Assembly (NCBI GenBank): GCA_009840695.1
Contig: VXNG01000167.1
Coordinates: 1-7,397 of the forward strand
Source: Acidimicrobiaceae bacterium
Lineage (GTDB): Bacteria; Actinomycetota; Acidimicrobiia; Acidimicrobiales; Aldehydirespiratoraceae
Direction: 5' to 3'
Length of the DNA: 7,397 nt
The stretch's first letter is position 1. Every line of letters begins with the position of its first letter. Position numbers and translations under genes: made by a program. A model generated the notes under the pieces. The model was given only the letters and a program-made list of their open reading frames with translations. It did no database searches and was not told the DNA's origin. Shown piece by piece: positions 1 through 6,714 of the stretch.

Positions 1-273
1 CAGCAGCGAACCATCGACAAGTTGAGGGACGGCACCGGCCAGTCCATCGACAAGCTGAGGGACGGCACCAGCCAGTCCATCGACAAGCTGCGAGACGACA
101 CCAACCAGTCCATCGCGCAACTCGTAGAAGCTGTGACGTCCAACGGGGAGCGGCTGGCACGCATCGAGGGGTTTCTAGGCATCGGCATGCCTGACGCGGC
201 CGCATCGAAGGCGGCTGGAGCGACACGGCCGAGGCCGAGCCCCAGCGAAGCTGAGGATCCCGACCCGACCTAG
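1..273 (+). CDS. Hypothetical coiled-coil repeat protein, C-terminal part (5' truncated by window edge)
   Basis: The reading frame is open from base 1 to a TAG at 271-273, so the true start lies outside the window; the TTG at 22 is an internal Leu codon and not a convincing start. The visible 90 residues begin with three near-identical 11-residue units of the type SIDKLRDGTSQ, then a degenerate fourth (SIAQLVEAVTS). Ile at position 2, Leu at 5 and Thr at 9 of each unit recur every 11 residues, which fits a hendecad coiled coil. After the repeats comes NGERLARIEGFLGIG, a short amphipathic stretch I associate from memory with C-termini of actinobacterial hypothetical proteins, then a Pro/Ala/Glu-rich tail that is probably disordered. 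No enzymatic motif or membrane segment is visible. It converges on the oxidoreductase gene and is probably unrelated to that operon. Function unknown; a structural or oligomerising role is inferred only from the repeats. Confidence 0.75.
   Translation, partial: QQRTIDKLRDGTGQSIDKLRDGTSQSIDKLRDDTNQSIAQLVEAVTSNGERLARIEGFLGIGMPDAAASKAAGATRPRPSPSEAEDPDPT
12..143 (+). repeat. 33-bp tandem repeat inside the coiled-coil gene
   Basis: Four units begin at 12, 45, 78 and 111, each starting with catcg. The first three are closely similar, sharing catcgacaag followed by tgagggac or a variant; the fourth has diverged strongly. The period is a multiple of three, so the repeat adds 11 residues per copy in frame. 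The array may extend left of the window. Confidence 0.85.
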
Positions 274-281
274 GGACGGCG

Positions 282-1211
282 TCAACCCAGGGCGAGGCGG
301 GCGGCAGCTAGGTCGGCGGCTGCGAAGCCGGCTGACTTGAACAGGGTGATCTCCTCGGCGGACGTGCGGCCGGGGTGGTCGCCGGTTGTGAGGGCTCGCA
401 GGTCGGCGACGATCGACTCCTCGGAGATCACGCCGTCGGCCAGGGGCTGGGCCAGGTCACCGGACAACGAGGCGCCCGCGACGGTGTCTACAAAGATGGT
501 GGCTCGGGCTGCCGCCGCGTCGTCGGACTCCCGCATGTCGGGCTGGAAGCTGCCTACGAGGTCCAGGTGGGCACCGGGGGCGAGGAGGTCGCCTCGCACC
601 AGGGGGCTGGTGGCGCCGGTCACACACGAGACGATGTCGGCCGCCTGGACGCCGGCGTCGAGGTCGGTGGTGGCCCGGGCGGGGAGGCCCTCGGCCCGCA
701 ACTGCTCGACCACGGCCTCGGCGGTCTCGGGCCTGCGGCCCCAGATCTCGATGGAGGTGAGCGGACGCACCGAGGCGTGGGCCCGGGCCATGTTGGGTGA
801 CAGCCGGCCCGTTCCCACCACGAGCAGGCGCTCGGCGTCGGCGCGGGCCAGATCGTCGGCGGCCAGCGCCGAGATGGCTGCCGTGCGACGGTCGGTGAGC
901 TCGTCGCCGTCGAGCACTGCGCTCAGTTGCCCGGTGCGGCCGTCGAGGAGCTGGTAGGCGGCGTTGACGGTGGGCGCGGCGGTGCCGGCGTTGGAGGGGA
1001 AGTAGGTGACGGTCTTGACGCCGATCAGCTCGCGGTCGATCCAGGCCGGCATAAGCAGCAGCGCGCCCTCGCCGCCGTCGGGCAGGCCGACCGGATGCAC
1101 GTGGCGGTCGGGCGAGGACAGGTCCTCCTCGGCCAGCACCTCGGCGATGGCGGCGATCAGTTCGGGCCACGGCGTGGCCGCCCGAACCGCGGCCGCATCG
1201 AGGAAGCGCAT
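282..1211 (-). CDS. Ornithine cyclodeaminase / mu-crystallin family NAD(P)-dependent oxidoreductase (probable imino-acid reductase or amino-acid dehydrogenase)
   Basis: From the ATG at 1211 this encodes 309 residues, within the usual 300-350 of the family. Visible family marks are GVKTV with Lys66, the stretch around LTDRRTAA with Arg109, a Rossmann nucleotide-binding loop VGTGRLSP (Gly133, Gly135), IWGRR after the second strand, VGSFQPDMRE (219-228), and a C-terminal EITLFKSAG block. Characterised members are ornithine cyclodeaminase, archaeal alanine dehydrogenase, mu-crystallin ketimine reductase and delta1-pyrroline-2-carboxylate reductase. The nucleotide loop GxGRLxP plus RAHASVRP resembles the last group more than true cyclodeaminases. 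As I recall, the catalytic Asp228 of Pseudomonas putida ornithine cyclodeaminase lies in a VGGDCP motif; here the aligned residue is Phe222, which argues against ornithine deamination. A cytosolic NAD(P)H-linked imine reduction or amino-acid oxidation is therefore inferred. It is the last gene of the leftward cluster, 69 bp after the permease stop. The ATG has no clear Shine-Dalgarno; a TTG at 1277 would add 22 residues not expected from the family. Confidence 0.88.
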   Translation of the reverse strand: MRFLDAAAVRAATPWPELIAAIAEVLAEEDLSSPDRHVHPVGLPDGGEGALLLMPAWIDRELIGVKTVTYFPSNAGTAAPTVNAAYQLLDGRTGQLSAVLDGDELTDRRTAAISALAADDLARADAERLLVVGTGRLSPNMARAHASVRPLTSIEIWGRRPETAEAVVEQLRAEGLPARATTDLDAGVQAADIVSCVTGATSPLVRGDLLAPGAHLDLVGSFQPDMRESDDAAAARATIFVDTVAGASLSGDLAQPLADGVISEESIVADLRALTTGDHPGRTSAEEITLFKSAGFAAADLAAARLALG

Positions 1212-1280
1212 CAAGCTGAGGATGTCACGCGACCCGCGACGGCGCCAGACGGCAAGAGAAGCACTGCACGCCTGCAACGA

Positions 1281-2225
1281 CTACCGGGATCGGCGCTGGG
1301 TCCAGGAATCGATGGAGACGGCGGCAAGGATGACCGCGCCCTGGATGACCCGCTGCCAGATGGGGTCGATCTGGTGCAGGTTGAAGCCGTTGATCATCAG
1401 AGCGATGAAGAACGCTCCAGCGATTGTGCGCCACACCGCTCCCTCGCCGCCGGCGATGGAGGTCCCACCCACGACCACGGCGGCGATCACGCCGAAAACG
1501 AAGCTGAAGTCGTCCGAGGGCAGCGCGGACAGCGACCGGGACGACGACACCACCCCGGCCAACCCGGCAGCCGCTCCAGACATGGCGAAACAGATCGTCT
1601 TGACCCGAGCCACTGGCACTCCGGCGAGGCGGGCGGCCTCGGCGTTGCCGCCGGCGGCGTAGACGTGGCGCCCGAAGCGGCTGCGGCTCAACAGGACCCA
1701 GGCCACGGCCACCACCGCGGCCGCTATCCAGGCTCCGGTGGTGATCCCCCACCAGCGGGTCCGGGCAATGGCCGGGTAGGCGTCGGTGGAGGCCCGAAGC
1801 ACACTGCGGTCACTGATCAGGAAGCCCGCGCCGAAGACCATGAACGAAGTGGCCAGCGTGGCGATGAACGAGTTCACCTTGAGGGCGGTGACCACCAGGC
1901 CGTTGGCCACCCCCACGACCAGTCCGACGGCCACACCCACCGCGACGGCCAGAGCCACATTGCCGGTGCTGTTCTCGACCTGGAGGGCGAACAGCGGCGC
2001 CACCACATAGACGGACGCGGCGGAGATGTCGAAGCCGCCCGCGATCATCGTGATGGTGGCGAAGGAGGCCGCGATCAGCAGCGCAGACTGCTGGTCGAGG
2101 ATGTTGCGGAAGTTGGCCTGGCTCAGGAACCCGTCGGTGGTGGCGGCCAGGAACACGAACAGCGCGACAGTGACGACCGCGATGCCGTAGCGGCGGGTCG
2201 CCGGCAGGACCTGTGCCATCTTCAC
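1281..2225 (-). CDS. CUT2-family ABC transporter permease (RbsC-like)
   Basis: The 314-residue protein is the membrane channel of an importer of the ribose/xylose/autoinducer-2 (BPD_transp_2) type. It is almost wholly hydrophobic, with roughly eight to ten membrane segments from about residue 13 to 305. Family marks are GGFDISAAS at 63-71 (RbsC-type proteins usually have GGIDLSVGS), the cytoplasmic coupling loop AGGNAEAARLAGV at 191-203 that contacts the ATPase, and VVGGTSIAGGEG at 251-262. The start is taken as the GTG at 2225, whose GTGA overlaps the ATPase stop by four bases, a typical translational-coupling junction; an ATG two codons downstream (2219) is the alternative. Only one permease gene is present, so the channel is probably a homodimer, as is usual in CUT2 systems. 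Sequence alone does not give the substrate. Confidence 0.93.
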   Translation of the reverse strand: MKMAQVLPATRRYGIAVVTVALFVFLAATTDGFLSQANFRNILDQQSALLIAASFATITMIAGGFDISAASVYVVAPLFALQVENSTGNVALAVAVGVAVGLVVGVANGLVVTALKVNSFIATLATSFMVFGAGFLISDRSVLRASTDAYPAIARTRWWGITTGAWIAAAVVAVAWVLLSRSRFGRHVYAAGGNAEAARLAGVPVARVKTICFAMSGAAAGLAGVVSSSRSLSALPSDDFSFVFGVIAAVVVGGTSIAGGEGAVWRTIAGAFFIALMINGFNLHQIDPIWQRVIQGAVILAAVSIDSWTQRRSR

Positions 2226-3745
2226 GGCCGGGCCTCGGTCTTCTCACCGGCTCCGAAGGCGGCGGCCAGCAGATTCGCATCGACCATGTCGGCGCCCGTG
2301 TACTCGGCGACGATCCTGCCGCTGCGCATCACCAGCGCCCGGTGGCAGGTACCGATCACCTCCTCCAGCTCCGACGAGACGAGCAGCACGGCACAGCCTG
2401 AACGAGCCATCTGATTGAGTGCCTCGTAGATGGCCCGCTTGGAGCCCACATCCACCCCCCGGGTGGGCTCGTCGGCGATGAGGAGTCGGGGCTCGCCCAA
2501 TACGGCTCGAGCGAACAGCACCTTCTGCTGGTTGCCCCCCGACAGGGCCTCCACCGGCGCCAGCATGCTCTCGGCTCGCACGCCGACGTCGTCGCAGGCC
2601 TGTCCGGCGGCCGTCTGCTCCCGGCCGGTACGGATACCGAGCCAACCGCCGAAGCGCCGCAGATGGGGCAGCGTTGTGTTGTCCCGCACGGGTCGCCTCG
2701 CCATCAGACCCTGATCCCGGCGGGATTCCGGTATCAGGCCGACGCCGTTGGCCAGCGCATCCTCCACGGTGCCGGAGAGTCGGCGGTTGCCGACCTCGAC
2801 CGAACCGGAGGCGACCCGGCCGGCCCCGTAGATGGCGTGAGCCACCTCGCTGCGGCCCGCTCCGACCAGCCCGGCCAGGCCCAGGATCTCGCCGGCTCGA
2901 ATGTCGAACGAGACGTCGGAGAACTCGCCACCGGCCGAGCACAGGTCCCTGACGCGCAACACCACATCGGCGTCGCCGGCCGGCACGGGCGGCTTGGGCG
3001 GGAAGACCTCGCCGATGTGGCGTCCGGTCATGCCCTCGACGAGCGACTCGTGGGTCTCAGCCTCGGCGGGGCCGGTCCGCACTATCCGTCCGTCGCGCAT
3101 CACCGTCACGGTGTCGGCGACGGACAGCACCTCGTTGAGGAAGTGGGACACGTACACCACGGCCACCCCCTGCTCGGCCAGTTCGCGAACGGTGCTGCAA
3201 AGATCGGCAGCCTCGTGGCTGGCCAGCCGGGCGGTGGGCTCGTCGAGCACCACCAGACGCGACTCCCGGCCCAGGGCTCGGAGGATCTCGACCTTCTGCT
3301 GGTCGGCCACGGGCAACGACCCGGCCCTCGCATCGAGAGGAACCTCCAAGCCGTGCTCGGCGATCAGGGCCTCAACCCGGCGCCGGTTGGCTCGGTGCTT
3401 CACAAACGGGCCCCAGTGCTCCTCCGAACCGAGAACGACGTTGTCGACCACGCCCATGGCGGGCAGCAGCGACAGTTCCTGGGCCACTCCCACGAGCCCG
3501 TGGGCGGCTCCCTGAGCGGGACTGTCGAGCCTCAGGGGCGAGCCGCCGAGCACGAGGCTGCCGGAGTTGGGGGCATGTACCCCGAGCACGACCCCGCACA
3601 GGGTGGACTTGCCGGCACCGTTCTCGCCCACCAGCCCATGCACCCGGCCGGCCTCGAACGTGACCGACACGTCCTTGAGGGCATGAGTCGCGCCGAAGCG
3701 CTTGCTGACGTTGCGAACGGCCAGAAGCGCTTCGGCGGACTTCAT
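2222..3745 (-). CDS. CUT2-family ABC transporter ATP-binding protein with two nucleotide-binding domains (RbsA-like)
   Basis: The 507-residue protein has the length and twin-domain layout of RbsA/XylG/MglA. Domain 1 has Walker A GENGAGKST at 40-48, Q-loop Gln89, a degenerate signature LPVADQ at 144-149, Walker B LVVLDEP with Asp168/Glu169, and switch His201. Domain 2 has a degenerate Walker A GLVGAGRSE at 292-300 with no P-loop Lys, a canonical signature LSGGNQQ at 401-407, Walker B LLIADEP with Asp425/Glu426, and VSSE where the switch His would be. Walker A of domain 1 plus the signature of domain 2 would form one competent ATP site, the other being degenerate; this asymmetry is usual in the family. 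The start is the ATG at 3745, preceded by GGTAGG six bases upstream; an in-frame start at 3781 would add 12 Pro/Gly/Arg-rich residues and lies within the intergenic hairpin region. It follows the binding-protein gene by 51 bp and overlaps the permease by four. Confidence 0.94.
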   Translation of the reverse strand: MKSAEALLAVRNVSKRFGATHALKDVSVTFEAGRVHGLVGENGAGKSTLCGVVLGVHAPNSGSLVLGGSPLRLDSPAQGAAHGLVGVAQELSLLPAMGVVDNVVLGSEEHWGPFVKHRANRRRVEALIAEHGLEVPLDARAGSLPVADQQKVEILRALGRESRLVVLDEPTARLASHEAADLCSTVRELAEQGVAVVYVSHFLNEVLSVADTVTVMRDGRIVRTGPAEAETHESLVEGMTGRHIGEVFPPKPPVPAGDADVVLRVRDLCSAGGEFSDVSFDIRAGEILGLAGLVGAGRSEVAHAIYGAGRVASGSVEVGNRRLSGTVEDALANGVGLIPESRRDQGLMARRPVRDNTTLPHLRRFGGWLGIRTGREQTAAGQACDDVGVRAESMLAPVEALSGGNQQKVLFARAVLGEPRLLIADEPTRGVDVGSKRAIYEALNQMARSGCAVLLVSSELEEVIGTCHRALVMRSGRIVAEYTGADMVDANLLAAAFGAGEKTEARP

Positions 3746-3755
3746 CGTTGGCCTA

Positions 3756-3774
3756 CCGCGCCCGGCGGGCGCGG
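3756..3774 (-). promoter_or_regulatory. Perfect GC-rich hairpin between binding-protein and ATPase genes
   Basis: The 51-bp gap contains an 8-bp perfect inverted repeat, ccgcgccc / gggcgcgg, around a 3-base loop. On the transcript the 3' arm ends 10 bases before the ATPase ATG and abuts its GGTAGG ribosome-binding-like sequence. No U-run follows, so it does not look like a standard intrinsic terminator. By analogy with other importer operons, it could protect the upstream binding-protein message from 3' decay or limit ATPase translation, so that binding protein exceeds ATPase. The structure is read directly; the role is inferred. Confidence 0.55.
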
Positions 3775-3796
3775 GGCTCAAATTCAGGTGTCTGGC

Positions 3797-5002
3797 TCAG
3801 CCGTCCCACTGCGGTGTGAACAGGTGCACGTTGTCGGCGGTCACCAAGCCATTGTCGGGGAGATCGGCCAGCGGGTCCACCCCTCCGAAGTCGGGGCCGC
3901 CGGTGAGGGCCGAGACCATGGCCTCCATGGCGATGCGCCCCTCGTCTCCGGGCGCGCCGAACACGCCACCGAACCAGCGCCCGGCAGCGATCCCTTCGAT
4001 GGCCGGCACCGAGCCGCCCCAGCCGACGAGACGGACCTGATCAAGCTTGCCCTCGTCGGCCAGCACGATCTCCGCTCCCTGCACCGACTGGTCGGCGCCT
4101 ACCAGCACGTCGAAGTCGGGAGCGACCTGGAGTATGTCCTGAGTGGCATTGATCCCGCCCTCGGGGCCGAGGTACTGACCCTCGCCCTCGGCGACGATGG
4201 TGATGGACGGATGCCCGGCTATGACCTCGTCGAGGCCGGCCCGGGCCGCGTCGTCGATGGGCAGGCCCTTGATCCCGTAGATGTACACGACCTCGCACGG
4301 GTCCAGGTCGGCACAGGCCAGCACGGTGAGCTCGCCGAGCCGCCTGCCGTTCACGAACGGCGCGGCCATGACGTTGGCACTGACTCCGGGCACCTGGGGC
4401 TCAGACGTGGTGTAGTCCTCACCCACGACCTGGTTGAGGATGACCACCTCCATGCCGGCATCGAGCGCGGCCGCGATGTCGGGGGCCGTGGCGATGCCGG
4501 TGAGCGCCACCAGGATCACACCGTCATAGGCGCCCGAGGCGATCACGTCCTGGAACTGGGTCGTCTGCAGGCCGGGGTCGAACTGGGCGTCGAATTCTGT
4601 GATCTCGACGTTGCTCGCTGCGGCCACCGCCTCCATCTCCAGGCGCGACGACAGCAGCCATGTGTTGGCCGAGCTGGCCGACAGGTAGGCGACCTGGAAC
4701 GGCTCAACCGGCTCCGGCGCGGCTGTCTCTTCGGGCTCGGCCGGCTCCGGGTCGTCCATCTCCTCGGACTCGGCCGGCTCCGGGTCGTCCATCTCCTCGG
4801 ACTCGGCCGGCTCCGGGTCGTCCATCTCCTCGGGTTCAGCCGGCTCCGGCGCGGCGTCGTCAGTGACCGCCGGTGCCTGGGTCGCGGTCGTTTCGCTCCC
4901 GGATGCTCCATCATCGTCGCCGCATGAAGCCGCTACGAGAGCAAAGACTGCAACGAGAGCGAGCCATACAAGTGTGAGCCGTCTGCGCGGAATCCTCGCC
5001 AT
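3797..5002 (-). CDS. Lipoprotein substrate-binding protein of the CUT2 ABC importer (RbsB-like fold)
   Basis: The 401-residue precursor has a lipoprotein signal: basic MARIPRRR, a hydrophobic core, and lipobox LVAASC with Cys27 as the predicted lipidated residue. After it comes an acidic Pro/Glu/Asp spacer of about 70 residues containing 11-residue repeats (residues 52-101), which would hold the binding domain off the membrane. The binding domain begins near QVAYLSASSANTW (103-114) and has the Peripla_BP_4 pattern: a first strand, a helix with a Gln/Thr-rich stretch (FDPGLQTTQFQDVI), SGAYDGVIL, AGMEVVILN, and later VLVGADQSVQGAE and VRLVGWGG. Cys230 and Cys236 (CADLDPC) are close enough to form a disulfide once exported. 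The ATG at 5002 is fixed by a very strong ribosome binding site eight bases upstream. It precedes the ATPase and permease genes, the usual order. The ligand is unknown; the fold suggests a small polar molecule and the neighbours suggest a nitrogenous one. Confidence 0.92.
   Translation of the reverse strand: MARIPRRRLTLVWLALVAVFALVAASCGDDDGASGSETTATQAPAVTDDAAPEPAEPEEMDDPEPAESEEMDDPEPAESEEMDDPEPAEPEETAAPEPVEPFQVAYLSASSANTWLLSSRLEMEAVAAASNVEITEFDAQFDPGLQTTQFQDVIASGAYDGVILVALTGIATAPDIAAALDAGMEVVILNQVVGEDYTTSEPQVPGVSANVMAAPFVNGRRLGELTVLACADLDPCEVVYIYGIKGLPIDDAARAGLDEVIAGHPSITIVAEGEGQYLGPEGGINATQDILQVAPDFDVLVGADQSVQGAEIVLADEGKLDQVRLVGWGGSVPAIEGIAAGRWFGGVFGAPGDEGRIAMEAMVSALTGGPDFGGVDPLADLPDNGLVTADNVHLFTPQWDG
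4738..4836 (-). repeat. 33-bp tandem repeat in the lipoprotein spacer
   Basis: Three units start at 4738, 4771 and 4804. The first two are identical and the third differs only at its last bases; diverged copies flank them at about 4705 and 4837. Each unit encodes 11 residues of the type PEPAESEEMDD. Near-identity at the DNA level, including third codon positions, points to recent in-frame duplication, so copy number may vary between strains. Confidence 0.92.
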
Positions 5003-5010
5003 CTGGCGTC

Positions 5011-5020
5011 ACCTCCTCCT
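5011..5020 (-). promoter_or_regulatory. Strong ribosome binding site of the substrate-binding protein gene
   Basis: On the minus strand this reads AGGAGGAGGT, eight bases before the ATG at 5002. It is by far the best Shine-Dalgarno in the window; the ATPase, permease, regulator and oxidoreductase starts have only weak matches. This fits high synthesis of the binding protein relative to the other importer parts and settles its start codon. Confidence 0.85.
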
Positions 5021-5106
5021 GGTACGTCACCCGGCCCACGCCGAGTTGACCGCACCATAAGATGAGGCTCGAGACCGAGACTTAGGCCATATGCATAGAT
5101 GAGCGC
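5021..5106 (-). promoter_or_regulatory. Probable regulatory gap upstream of the importer genes
   Basis: The 104 bp between the regulator stop and the binding-protein ATG form the longest gap in the cluster, and its pucR-proximal part is less GC-rich than its surroundings. It holds an 8-bp palindrome tatgcata (5090-5097), a tandem cgagac pair (5070-5081) and the word accgagact (5074-5082), which recurs upstream of the regulator gene. I see no convincing -35/-10 pair; TATGCA and TATGGT on the minus strand are weak -10 candidates with no good -35 at 17 bases. A local promoter and PucR operator here are inferred from position. Confidence 0.35.
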
Positions 5107-6714
5107 CTATTCGAGTGCGCTCTGCATAAGTTGGGCTGGTTCACGGTTGATCCGCAGCATCCGGCAGGCCAACTGCAACGACAAACGGGTTTCGGCGTCG
5201 TCGAGTTCGACCCCTAGCAGGTCGGAGATGCGGCGCATCCGGTTGGCCACCGTGTTGCGGTGCAGGCCCAACACCTGGGCCGCCTCGGTGGTGGAGCAGC
5301 TGGCGTCGAGGTAGACCTCGAGGGTCCGCAGCAGCTCGTGGTCGGTGTCGGCATCGAGCACCGGCTGAAGGATGAACCGGGCGTACCGCGCGAAGTCCTC
5401 TGAACCGAACCAGCCCATGAGCACCCGCTGCACCCCGAGCTGGTCGATGTGGGCCGCTCCAGAGCGACCCCCGAAGCGGGCGTTGGCGATCAGCGCGGCC
5501 TCGTGGGCCTCCGTGAGCGACCTGCGCAGACCGCTGAGGTCCAGGTAGGGACGACCGATGCCGGCATGGGCCTGGAGCCCCGAGTGCGCGTCGACGAACT
5601 CGGCGAGCGCGTCCCCCAGCCGTCTGACCATCACCGAGTAGCTCTCCACTAAGGGCTCGGCCGCATCGGTCACCCAGCCGCTCCAGCCGTCGTTGCGCTC
5701 CACCAACGGCCCGTCGACGCCCGCGCCCCGCAGACGCTCCCGAACTTCGGCGTGCAGGTCGATGATGCGCGAGGTGTCGGCCCCGCGCAGCGTGATGTGC
5801 AGGCCGGTGTTCCATCCCGCGGCGCTCCATCCCAGCGCCAGCATCTGGTTGCGAATGTCCCGCTCGTGGAGGTCGCTGGTGGCCAGCAGTTCGTTGAGCA
5901 CGGCGATCCGGCGCCGGGCGTCGCTCTCGGTTCGGGCCCGCACTGAGGCCAGCAGGGCCGCCAGGTACCAGGATCCGATCTGCAGCAGGGACCGCAGCAG
6001 GCGCTGGACGCCGTCCGACCCGCGGCTCTCAGCCACCAGCCAGTAGTCGGCCTCGGCGTCGGGCTCGCTGGGCGTCAGCACGATGGCGGTGCTGTGGAGC
6101 GCGGCCTCGGTCGAGTTGTCGACCAGGTACGCCGGGCCTGACGCCAGCCGGCGACCATCGATCTCGATGGCCGCTCCGGCCACCAGGCTGCGATCCTGAC
6201 CGAGCAGGCAGACGTTCGAGGCGCTGAGTTCGGTGATGGCCTCGAGCACCCCTTCCACGCTCGCGATGCGGGGCCGGCTGAGGGACACCAGCAGCGAGTC
6301 GACCGCGGCGGCATGCTCCACATCGGCCGCCCACAGCTGGGCTCTGAGCCGGTGGGTGAGGGTCATTGCGTCGGCCTCGCTCACCACGACCAGCGGCACA
6401 TCGAACCGGTTGGCGAGGCGACGCACTCCCACGCCGAGCTCGAAGCCGGGATTCGTGACGATCAGCGTCGCTCCTTGAGCGTCGGCGATGATCCGGATGG
6501 CCATGTCGATCTGGTAGAGGTGCTCGCCGATGTCGGCCGCGTCCAGGACGGCGGCTTCACCGGGCTTCAACGGTGAGTCGGCTCTGAGCCGTCCGTGAAG
6601 CACGACCTCGGTGACCGCTACGTCCAGCCCGGCCTCGCCCGCGACGAGCTCGGCGCCGATGAGCGCGGGCGACGACAGCAGTTGCTTGACGGTGACCGGA
6701 CGCTCGTTGACCAC
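5107..6714 (-). CDS. PucR-family transcriptional regulator
   Basis: The 535-residue cytosolic protein has the full three-part layout of the family. Residues about 8-125 (VTVKQLLSSPAL onward) match the N-terminal PucR domain, thought to sense ligand. The middle, about 285-420, matches the GGDEF-like domain of CdaR/PucR regulators and lacks a cyclase active-site motif. The C-terminus, about 461-525, is the PucR helix-turn-helix, with YLDASCSTTEAAQVLGLHRN followed by TVANRMRRISDLLG. Known relatives control purine catabolism (PucR of Bacillus), sugar-acid use (CdaR) and amino-acid pathways, usually acting on adjacent genes. The start is the GTG at 6714, with GGTAGG eight bases upstream. It lies 43 bp after the dipeptidase stop and 104 bp before the importer, so it is probably co-transcribed with the dipeptidase and is the obvious candidate controller of the importer. 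Effector and sign of regulation cannot be read from sequence. Confidence 0.93.
   Translation of the reverse strand: MVNERPVTVKQLLSSPALIGAELVAGEAGLDVAVTEVVLHGRLRADSPLKPGEAAVLDAADIGEHLYQIDMAIRIIADAQGATLIVTNPGFELGVGVRRLANRFDVPLVVVSEADAMTLTHRLRAQLWAADVEHAAAVDSLLVSLSRPRIASVEGVLEAITELSASNVCLLGQDRSLVAGAAIEIDGRRLASGPAYLVDNSTEAALHSTAIVLTPSEPDAEADYWLVAESRGSDGVQRLLRSLLQIGSWYLAALLASVRARTESDARRRIAVLNELLATSDLHERDIRNQMLALGWSAAGWNTGLHITLRGADTSRIIDLHAEVRERLRGAGVDGPLVERNDGWSGWVTDAAEPLVESYSVMVRRLGDALAEFVDAHSGLQAHAGIGRPYLDLSGLRRSLTEAHEAALIANARFGGRSGAAHIDQLGVQRVLMGWFGSEDFARYARFILQPVLDADTDHELLRTLEVYLDASCSTTEAAQVLGLHRNTVANRMRRISDLLGVELDDAETRLSLQLACRMLRINREPAQLMQSALE

Noticed and set aside
927..2414. 495-codon open frame on the plus strand opposite the permease and oxidoreductase
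   Set aside because: It crosses two real minus-strand genes and their gap, with a Gly/Asp/His-rich composition and no recognisable domain; an antisense shadow.
3746..3781. Longer ATPase form starting at 3781
   Set aside because: The 12 added residues are Pro/Gly/Arg-rich, encoded by the hairpin region, and not expected of RbsA-type proteins, which start just before the first strand as from the ATG at 3745.
4738..4836. Regular 33-bp repeat spacing suggestive of a CRISPR array
   Set aside because: The units are directly adjacent with no unique spacers and are translated in frame as lipoprotein repeats.
2663..4927. Very long open frame (754 codons) on the plus strand
   Set aside because: It lies wholly opposite the ATPase and binding-protein genes, whose motifs are unmistakable. 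Its product is low-complexity His/Gly/Arg-rich and its apparent internal repeat is the antisense of the lipoprotein spacer repeat. Such frames are expected opposite GC-rich genes.
5045..5075. TTGACC on the plus strand as a -35 element of a rightward promoter
   Set aside because: No -10-like hexamer lies 16-18 bases downstream, and there is no rightward gene to drive.
5090..5097. 8-bp palindrome tatgcata as an operator
   Set aside because: It is too short to stand alone as evidence and is kept only as part of the low-confidence regulatory gap; no second copy was seen.
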